Shown piece by piece: positions 51,070-57,009 of a stretch of DNA of 57,009 nt. Made by a program: the position numbers and the translations under genes. The notes beneath the pieces were generated by a model. The model did not search any database, was not told the origin of the DNA, and saw only the letters and a program-made list of their open reading frames with translations. Origin of the DNA: Bacteroidia bacterium. Its GTDB lineage: Bacteria; Bacteroidota; Bacteroidia; Bacteroidales; GWF2-35-48. Location: the NCBI GenBank assembly GCA_016212695.1, contig JACREX010000245.1, positions 1-57,009 on the forward strand. The letters are read 5' to 3'. Within the stretch, counting starts at the first letter, position 1. Every line of letters starts with the position of its first letter.

Positions 51070-53328
51070 TTAATTTTTCACACATCTTACCGGATATCCT
51101 TGTGTCTTATCCCAGGAAAGCCGATGGACGCCATTCTGACCGAGACTTACGGTTCTCATCCAGAAAAAGGCGAAATTTTGTTCTGTCGCACATTGGAAAC
51201 TGCCGTCAGTATTCAGGTAAAAATAAGTGCCATCGTTTTGGCGTCTGCCAACGAGCATACATTCAAAACCAGAAACGCCGCCGACTTTCAGTTGTGTGCC
51301 CTGGTCTGTACCGCGCCATCCTGTTGCATCAACACAGCCTGCTCCTGCGCCTGTACACATTCCTAAAAAGACTTCTAAGGTTTTACATTCCGAATCTGTG
51401 GGAATATGCCAACCTGAAGGACAGATTCCGGCAGGACCGGGAGCTGTTGAAACAGAAGGCACATAATTCATTGCTTCTGCCCATTGATATAATCCTCCAT
51501 AAGATGTGCAGTTTGCTGCCACGTCACTATAACAATATTTTTCCACCACTCCGTTATTTGTTGAATTTGTATGCCCGTCAGGAATCATTGTCCCATAGTT
51601 CAGGTTCTGTGCCATCCAGCATTGTGTCCCAATACCAATAATATTATAAACCTGTCCGTCTCTAACATCGGTTAATGTTATTAAACTGCCGCAAGCGCTG
51701 GCTGTTGTTGTAACAGTTATTGTGTTGGAGTTTCCGCTTGTTCCGCAGGCATTCGACGCCCTCACCTGATAATAATACGTGGTACTCATGCTTAATCCTG
51801 TAACAAGGTGTGATGTTACATTACCGACATTGAGGTTATTATAACCGGAAACAAAAGATGTAAACCCGGCATCTGTAGCAACATCAAGATAATATGTCGT
51901 GGCTCCCGTAACAGCATTCCAGTTAGCTGTAAATTGTATATTTCCAATATTTGTACCGGCTGTTGCCACCGGAGCGGAAGGTATCCCTGTTGCCACGCTC
52001 ATGGTGATTGAATTGGATGTGGCGGGATTTCCTGTTGCACAAGTAGCATTTGATGTGAGGATGCAGGTAATAACATCGCTGTTGGATAAAGAAGCATTGG
52101 TATATGTAGAACTGTTTGTTCCTACATTTCCGCTATTTAATTGCCATTGAAATGAAGGTGTTGTTCCTCCGTTAACAGGCGTTGCGGTAAATGTAACACT
52201 TGTACCCGTGCATATCGTATCTTCGCTGGCAACGATTGTAACACTGACAGGTAAAGCAGGATTCACTGTTATAATTTGTGATGCGCAAGTTGTAGTATTA
52301 CACGTACCTTCTGCCCTCACATAATAAGTTATCGTACTAGTCGGACTTACGGTAATGCCGGTTCCGGTTCCTGCAGATGTGCCGCCGCAACTGCCGCTAT
52401 ACCAGTGCCAGGTTGCTCCTGTGCCTAACGATCCGCCTGTTACGCTAAGGGTGGTTGACGATCCTGAACAAATAGGATTAACTGTTGCATTGATTCCTGT
52501 GGGAGCTGTTGACATAGTATTTACAGTCATTGTAATTGTATTGGATGTAGCAGGGTTGCCGGTTGCACATCCTGAGTTTGATGTTAAAATACATGTAACT
52601 GCATCTCCATTTACCAATGATGACGATGAATAGGTTGAGCTGTTTGTGCCGACATTACTGCTGTTAACCTGCCATTGATAAACAGGTGTTGTTCCACCAT
52701 TTGAAGGAGTAGCTGTAAATGTTACACTAGTGCCCGAGCAGATTGTGTTTGATGGAGAAGCAGAAATGCTTACGGCAACCGGAGCCGTTGGATTTACCTG
52801 CACGGTTGTTGTTCCTGCCGAACTACTGCAGCCGTTAACCATAGCGACGACACTATAAGTTCCATCCATTGCCGTTGTTGCAGAAGTACTGACCGTAGGA
52901 TTCTGCTGAGACGATGTAAAGCCGTTGGGTCCAGTCCAGCTATAGGTTGCGCCTGAAATTGCAGAAGCCGTTAAGTTAAGCGATTCTCCAATACACACAG
53001 GGCCATTATTACCTGCAACGGGAGTTGCCGGCGTAGAACAATAGCAGAGTTCGATCCACGCTGAACCATTATAAAAATTAAAACAATTTGTTGACGTATT
53101 AAAAATAATGAGCCCGGCAGCAATTGTCCCGCCATTAATTGCATCGCGTTGCGCGGTTGTCATACGTGGAACCAATAATCCTTTTGCAGTGCTGCTTACA
53201 TCGAGCATTGCCGAATTATGAACTGCCGCGCCGGTTTCATTTATACTTACACCCTGCGTTTGAGAATATGTATATCCCGAAAAAAAGCATATACAAATTA
53301 TATTTACATAAAATTTCATCCTTCTCAT
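51070..53328 (-). CDS. FISUMP-domain protein with Ig-like and FN3 modules
   Basis: This 752-aa exported protein has a signal peptide (FYVNIICICFFSGYTYSQ). It continues with an N-terminal module GLLVPRMTTAQRDAINGGTI and FNTSTNCFNFYNGSAWIEL, several Ig-like repeats (two of about 85 residues nearly identical: CSGTSVTFTATPSNGG and CTGTSVTFTATPVNGG), an FN3 domain (FTANWNAVTGATTYYLDVA) and a C-terminal FISUMP domain (GTQCWMAQNLNYGTMIPDG, GICPSGWHIPTDSE). It ends GYPVRCVKN with no T9SS sorting tail. Start: ATG 53328 (MRRMKF) is chosen; the longer frame would overlap the previous gene. FISUMP function is unknown; domain composition suggests surface binding. Confidence 0.9.
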   Translation of the reverse strand: MRRMKFYVNIICICFFSGYTYSQTQGVSINETGAAVHNSAMLDVSSTAKGLLVPRMTTAQRDAINGGTIAAGLIIFNTSTNCFNFYNGSAWIELCYCSTPATPVAGNNGPVCIGESLNLTASAISGATYSWTGPNGFTSSQQNPTVSTSATTAMDGTYSVVAMVNGCSSSAGTTTVQVNPTAPVAVSISASPSNTICSGTSVTFTATPSNGGTTPVYQWQVNSSNVGTNSSTYSSSSLVNGDAVTCILTSNSGCATGNPATSNTITMTVNTMSTAPTGINATVNPICSGSSTTLSVTGGSLGTGATWHWYSGSCGGTSAGTGTGITVSPTSTITYYVRAEGTCNTTTCASQIITVNPALPVSVTIVASEDTICTGTSVTFTATPVNGGTTPSFQWQLNSGNVGTNSSTYTNASLSNSDVITCILTSNATCATGNPATSNSITMSVATGIPSAPVATAGTNIGNIQFTANWNAVTGATTYYLDVATDAGFTSFVSGYNNLNVGNVTSHLVTGLSMSTTYYYQVRASNACGTSGNSNTITVTTTASACGSLITLTDVRDGQVYNIIGIGTQCWMAQNLNYGTMIPDGHTNSTNNGVVEKYCYSDVAANCTSYGGLYQWAEAMNYVPSVSTAPGPAGICPSGWHIPTDSECKTLEVFLGMCTGAGAGCVDATGWRGTDQGTQLKVGGVSGFECMLVGRRQNDGTYFYLNTDGSFQCATEQNFAFFWMRTVSLGQNGVHRLSWDKTQGYPVRCVKN

Positions 53329-53354
53329 ATTATTAGAAATTAAATTGTTTATAA

Positions 53355-54305
53355 TTAATCTTTTACACACCTGACAGGATAACCTGTTGTTTTATTTACG
53401 ATAGTTCGTTGAATACCGCCGTTGCTTGAATCAATCAGGCGATGCCATGCATTATTTGCATCGTAAGAAGTACAAGACCAGAAATAAGCTCCGGTTTTAC
53501 CATTATAAAATGCCCCGCTTGAAGAAAGGCCCGTTGGATATGCGCTGAATCCCGAAGTATTAGTACCTGTATTTACAAGCCAAAGCGATGAATTTATTTT
53601 CAACTTATTACTTTCATCAGTACCCCTCCATCCGAAAGTTGTGATATCATACGGAAATTGAAATGCACACGAGTTTGTACATACAGCGCGTTCCAACGTT
53701 GTCCACTCGTTGTGAGAGGGTAAATGCCATCCGGGCATACAAATTCCCTGAACGCCGCTTGGTTCGGCATTACTCGATGAGGCGCCGTTCATAATAATAG
53801 CCCATTCATATAATCCGCCGTAAGTACATGACGGGTCGTTTGCATTGCCGGAAATATCCGTACAATATTTTTCGCCGGCAAGCTGAGCGCCTCCATGAAC
53901 AGGCGTATATGTGCCATAATTTAAATTTTCCTGTAACCAGCATTGCGTTCCAATTTGGACAGTATTGTAAATTTTTCCGTCGCGGGGGTCGGTAATCGGC
54001 ATACCGCATGACCAGGCTGTAGGAAGTGAACATAATTCTATCCAGTGTGAACCATCGTAAAGATTAAAACAATTTGTTGTTGTATTAAAAATAACAGAGC
54101 CTGCGGCTATGCTGCCTCCGTTAATTGCGTCGCGCTGGGCGGTAGTCATGCGGGGAATCAACAGCCCTTTATCTGTACTGCTTATATCAAGTATAGCAGA
54201 ATTATCGGCAGGGGCGCCTGAAATATTTATACCTGTTCCCTGAGGGAAAACCTGATAGAAATTGAGAATAAGTATTGTTAAGCAAAAAATTAATTTATAT
54301 TTCAT
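53355..54305 (-). CDS. FISUMP-domain protein (316 aa)
   Basis: An exported protein with a signal peptide (YKLIFCLTILILNFYQVFPQ). It carries the same N-terminal module as its downstream neighbour (SSTDKGLLIPRMTTAQRDAI, FNTTTNCFNLYDGSHWIEL), then directly a FISUMP domain: DPRDGKIYNTVQIGTQCWLQ, GGLYEWAIIMNG, GICMPGWHLPSHNEWTTLE. It ends GYPVRCVKD without a T9SS sorting tail. It reads as a short paralogue of the 752-aa protein lacking the Ig and FN3 parts. Start ATG 54305 (MKYKLIF) is used because the first Met of the frame overlaps the previous stop. Confidence 0.9.
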   Translation of the reverse strand: MKYKLIFCLTILILNFYQVFPQGTGINISGAPADNSAILDISSTDKGLLIPRMTTAQRDAINGGSIAAGSVIFNTTTNCFNLYDGSHWIELCSLPTAWSCGMPITDPRDGKIYNTVQIGTQCWLQENLNYGTYTPVHGGAQLAGEKYCTDISGNANDPSCTYGGLYEWAIIMNGASSSNAEPSGVQGICMPGWHLPSHNEWTTLERAVCTNSCAFQFPYDITTFGWRGTDESNKLKINSSLWLVNTGTNTSGFSAYPTGLSSSGAFYNGKTGAYFWSCTSYDANNAWHRLIDSSNGGIQRTIVNKTTGYPVRCVKD

Positions 54306-54309
54306 AGCT

Positions 54310-55839
54310 TTAATCAATTATGATTTTTTTATTAATATGATTAGTCTTTGAACTTATCTGAAGATGGTATATTCCTTTTGCAAATCTGCTGACATCAATC
54401 CCGATGCTCCCTTTTATCTCAGATTGCTGAAACAATAACTGTCCTGTTAAAGAATATATATTAATTACATAATTTTCGGATGTGAAAGGCATGTTTACAT
54501 AAATTTTATCTCCGGCAGGATTTGGATACATTGATATATCATTTTCACCGGCAGTTTCTTCTATCCCAACTCCCACATTCCAGTTATATCTGGCTACTGC
54601 AAAGAGATAGTTTGTGCCTATAACCGAGTATCCTGCCGCTATAATATTTCCGTCAGGCTGAATAGCTATTGCATTGGCAACCTCATGGGAACTTCCGATA
54701 GGAGTGGTAACTTTTCCGCCTGTTCCAAAAATATTATCCGGTGTTCCGTCCGGATTATACCTCACAACCGCGAAATCTTTATTTGTGGCATTTGACGAAT
54801 AACCAGCCGCTAGGATTTTTCCGTCGGATTGAATGGTTACTCCGTTTGTTTCATCATTTGAGTTTCCGACAGGGGTTATAACTTTTCCGCCAGTTCCGAA
54901 AGTGTTGTCCAATGCTCCGTTTGAATCGTACCGGAGAAGTAAAAAATCATTATTGTTTGCAGCAATTTTTGTCCATCCCGCAGCTACTATTTTTCCCTCG
55001 GTTTGTATAGCGACAGATAAAGCTAAATCGTCGCCGCTTCCTACCGCTGTTGTAACAATACCCCCTGTCCCGAATAAATTATCCAAAGTTCCGTCAGTAT
55101 TAAATCGCAAAATGGCACAATCAGCATTGTTCGATGCGTTAAATGAATATCCTGCGAGAACAATTTTTCCATCGGTTTGTATTGCCATAGAATAAGCGGC
55201 GGCATCATCATTTCCGATAGCCTTAACCACTTTGCCTCCTGTTCCGAAAGTATTATCTAATGTGCCGTCTGTATTGTATCTGACAAGGGCAAAAGCCATA
55301 TTAGCGCCGTTGGTGGACCATCCTGCAACAAGAATTTTATCGTCATTCTGAACCTTCACGGCAAAGGCCATATCATAAGAACTGCCAACCTGGGTGATTA
55401 CTTTTCCTCCTGTGCCAAAAGTATTATCCAGCGACCCATCACTATTATACCTGACAAGGGCAAAGTCGTAATTTGAATTTGTATATCCGGCAGCAATTAT
55501 TTTTCCATCATTCTGTATAGTTACAGCAAAGGCCTGATTATAGGACGTGCCAACAGCGGCTAATACTTTTCCTGCTGTTCCGAATGTATTATCCATGGTA
55601 CCATTTGGATTGTATCTGGCAATAGCAAAAAACTCATTTGTTGAACTGATTTTTGAGTATCCAGCAACAACAATTTTCCCGTCGGGTTGAACCGCTACGG
55701 CATGAATTTCATCGTCAAACCCGCCCATGGTTGTTGTAACATATCCCGTCCCGCCAAAAGCCGGGTCAAGAGAACCCGCTGTCTGTGCGAAAATATACAA
55801 TACTGTTAATTGAAATAAAAAAAATAAAAATGTTTTCAT
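54310..55839 (-). CDS. Delta-60 repeat protein with T9SS type-A tail
   Basis: This 509-aa secreted protein has a signal peptide (1-19, FLFQLTVLYIFAQ). Seven tandem repeats of about 55 residues share the pattern Q-x-DGKI-x-x-AGY and RYN-x-DG-x-DNTFGTGGKV, the delta-60 repeat, probably a beta-propeller. The last 75 residues are a type-A sorting domain: ISMYPNPAGDKIYVNM, VINIYSLTGQLLF and FAKGIYHLQIS. It should cross the outer membrane by T9SS. Gaps of 40 and 4 bp to its neighbours place it in the operon. Confidence 0.93.
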   Translation of the reverse strand: MKTFLFFLFQLTVLYIFAQTAGSLDPAFGGTGYVTTTMGGFDDEIHAVAVQPDGKIVVAGYSKISSTNEFFAIARYNPNGTMDNTFGTAGKVLAAVGTSYNQAFAVTIQNDGKIIAAGYTNSNYDFALVRYNSDGSLDNTFGTGGKVITQVGSSYDMAFAVKVQNDDKILVAGWSTNGANMAFALVRYNTDGTLDNTFGTGGKVVKAIGNDDAAAYSMAIQTDGKIVLAGYSFNASNNADCAILRFNTDGTLDNLFGTGGIVTTAVGSGDDLALSVAIQTEGKIVAAGWTKIAANNNDFLLLRYDSNGALDNTFGTGGKVITPVGNSNDETNGVTIQSDGKILAAGYSSNATNKDFAVVRYNPDGTPDNIFGTGGKVTTPIGSSHEVANAIAIQPDGNIIAAGYSVIGTNYLFAVARYNWNVGVGIEETAGENDISMYPNPAGDKIYVNMPFTSENYVINIYSLTGQLLFQQSEIKGSIGIDVSRFAKGIYHLQISSKTNHINKKIIID

Positions 55840-55879
55840 AAAAGTTCCTTTCTTTTCAGTTTAACAATTGAATTAATAA

Positions 55880-56845
55880 TTACTTTAAAATAATTTGCAT
55901 GGTATAGATATCCTCATTTGTAATAATCTTTATTAAATAGCAAGCCTTTGGCTGACCTTTTAAATCAATGGATTTACGGAATTCGCCTATATATTGATTA
56001 TGCTGTTCCGAATATATAATTTCACCATTCAAAGTTGAAATTTGTATAAGCAGGTTTGTTGCTTTATTTAATGTATATTTAATGTTAATAATTCCATTTG
56101 AAGGATTAGGAAAAATATCAATATAGCTTTTGTTTTCGTTTTTCAGAGAGCCGGTTCCGCTATCATCTTTAATACAGCGGACGGAAAATCCATAGACTTT
56201 TTTAGCAGAATCATTTCTTGCAAATGACACACTATAATCCAGGTATCTTACTTTTGCATTGACACTTCCGCTTTGCGTAGACGTCCAGAACAATGCGCTT
56301 GAGTCAATATCGAAGAATGTGCCTGTAAAACGCCGCATTGCGCCCGGTAAAGCCGTAAATCCGCTTGAATTATCTGCGCAAAAATTCGGGTCAGCCCAGT
56401 GAACTGTACCCGCTTCCTTCATATTGCACCCGGCTGAATTTTCTCCTCCGAGGGAATTCACTAAAATATCCCATTCGCCGGCAGAGGGGATATGCCATCC
56501 TGCCGGGCAAATTCCCTGTGCTGATTCAGATGTTGAATATCCCATTGCTTCATTCCAGTCGTATAATCCGCCATAAATGGCACAATAATTTGAATCATTG
56601 CCATAACCGTATTTTTCAATTATACCATTATTGGTAACATTTGAGTGAGCCACCGAAGAAGCAGTGCTTTGAACGAATGTTCCGATGTTCAGGTTTTCTT
56701 TCATCCAGCATTGAGCACCAATCTGAACTGTATTGTATATTTGTCCCCCATATTCAAGGTAAGGCACATCAGGGCATGGCTGCTGCGCTTTTGCAATAAA
56801 TGAAAGAGGAATAATTAATACTACTATCAAGGCTAATTTTCTCAT
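55880..56845 (-). CDS. FISUMP-domain protein with T9SS type-A tail (321 aa)
   Basis: A signal peptide (1-20, LALIVVLIIPLSFIAKAQ) leads straight into a FISUMP domain (residues about 24-230): YGGQIYNTVQIGAQCWMKEN, GGLYDWNEAMGY, GICPAGWHIPSAGEWDILV, SVRCIKD. A type-A sorting tail closes the protein: IDIFPNPSNGIINIKYTL, LLIQISTLNGEIIYSEQ, ACYLIKI. It lacks the TTAQRDAIN module of the other two FISUMP proteins. It is the first gene of the operon. A divergent gene starts 70 bp upstream. Confidence 0.93.
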   Translation of the reverse strand: MRKLALIVVLIIPLSFIAKAQQPCPDVPYLEYGGQIYNTVQIGAQCWMKENLNIGTFVQSTASSVAHSNVTNNGIIEKYGYGNDSNYCAIYGGLYDWNEAMGYSTSESAQGICPAGWHIPSAGEWDILVNSLGGENSAGCNMKEAGTVHWADPNFCADNSSGFTALPGAMRRFTGTFFDIDSSALFWTSTQSGSVNAKVRYLDYSVSFARNDSAKKVYGFSVRCIKDDSGTGSLKNENKSYIDIFPNPSNGIINIKYTLNKATNLLIQISTLNGEIIYSEQHNQYIGEFRKSIDLKGQPKACYLIKIITNEDIYTMQIILK

Positions 56846-56903
56846 AATTTTTAAAATTCAGATTACTATTTTTGGCTAAGTTCTAATTTAAACAGCAAAT
56901 TAT

Positions 56904-56911
56904 TATATTTG
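56904..56911 (+). promoter_or_regulatory. -7 promoter box TATATTTG
   Basis: It matches TAnnTTTG and lies 4 bp before the ATG at 56916. Either the transcript is nearly leaderless or the true start codon is further downstream, beyond the window. Confidence 0.4.
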
Positions 56912-56915
56912 CGGA

Positions 56916-57009
56916 ATGAAACAACATTCCGAAATATTAGAACAGTTCCGACGACTGGATGGCAATGACCAGGAAAAATTGCTTATACAATTACAACAAG
57001 AGTTTGAAA
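56916..57009 (+). CDS. Partial gene running off the right edge
   Basis: ATG 56916 opens 31 codons without a stop to the end of the window (MKQHSEILEQFRRLDGN, then DQEKLLIQLQQEF). The peptide is helical, Gln/Glu/Leu-rich and looks coding. The family cannot be told from so little. It is divergent from the FISUMP operon. Confidence 0.55.
   Translation, partial: MKQHSEILEQFRRLDGNDQEKLLIQLQQEFE

Noticed and set aside
51102-51641. Plus-strand 179-aa frame
   Set aside because: Antisense to the FISUMP protein; low-complexity Arg/Ser-rich composition typical of shadow frames.
1-57009. tRNA, rRNA, prophage, transposase or defence-system genes
   Set aside because: None was seen on either strand in any intergenic region or among the reading frames.

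Overview
The window is a chromosomal segment of a member of the Bacteroidota, probably an anaerobic or facultative lineage and possibly uncultured. The evidence is type IX secretion system (T9SS) sorting tails, a PorP/SprF protein, FISUMP-domain proteins, several families largely restricted to Bacteroidota (DUF4301, DUF5606, DUF3276, SiaC/DUF1987), the gene order nusB-DUF1573-yajC-ybbR-coaE, and promoters of the Bacteroidota form TTG-N19-TAnnTTTG instead of sigma70-like boxes. Shine-Dalgarno sequences are mostly absent, which is also typical. All functions here come from reading motifs and gene context; no database search was run.

Layout. 1-2100: non-coding left edge with repeats, an ftsE-like ATPase and a 69-aa protein. 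2133-8090 (+): an exported TPR protein, an outer-membrane barrel and a D-2-hydroxyacid dehydrogenase. 8320-10809: a DUF4301 protein and a membrane-anchored coiled-coil protein, convergent. 10996-15662 (+): phosphofructokinase, SixA-type phosphatase, polyphosphate kinase and a lipid-A-type acyltransferase. 15905-18034 (-): RNase R. 18308-22784 (+): SiaC, a queuosine-precursor transporter and a very large transporter-HEAT-cNMP fusion. 23018-26838: a membrane spermidine-synthase-like protein divergent from a lipoprotein fusing the Memo (AmmeB) and AMMECR1 (AmmeA) domains. 27026-29745 (-): pdxA and leucyl aminopeptidase. 30226-34077 (+): fused indolepyruvate:ferredoxin oxidoreductase with an aminotransferase. 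34195-40277 (-): fructose-bisphosphate aldolase, DUF5606, a TerB/DnaJ protein, coaE, ybbR, yajC, DUF1573 and nusB. 40543-46729: DUF3276, an unknown 254-aa protein, an LTA-synthase-like enzyme, a glycosyltransferase and an M13 peptidase. 46875-56845 (-): six tightly spaced genes for secreted or outer-membrane proteins (three FISUMP proteins, one delta-60 repeat protein, one giant Ig/PKD type-B T9SS substrate, and PorP/SprF). A partial gene starts at 56916.

Most of the gene content is housekeeping. The accessory parts are the T9SS/FISUMP operon, the lipoprotein AmmeB-AmmeA fusion with its divergent membrane partner, and the transporter-HEAT-cNMP protein. The intergenic DNA is rich in small palindromic and tandem repeats. 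The most striking is a pair of 173-bp nested palindromic elements 26.6 kb apart whose 41-bp cores are exact reverse complements of each other while the surrounding arms keep the same orientation. No CRISPR array, tRNA, rRNA, transposase or integrase was seen.
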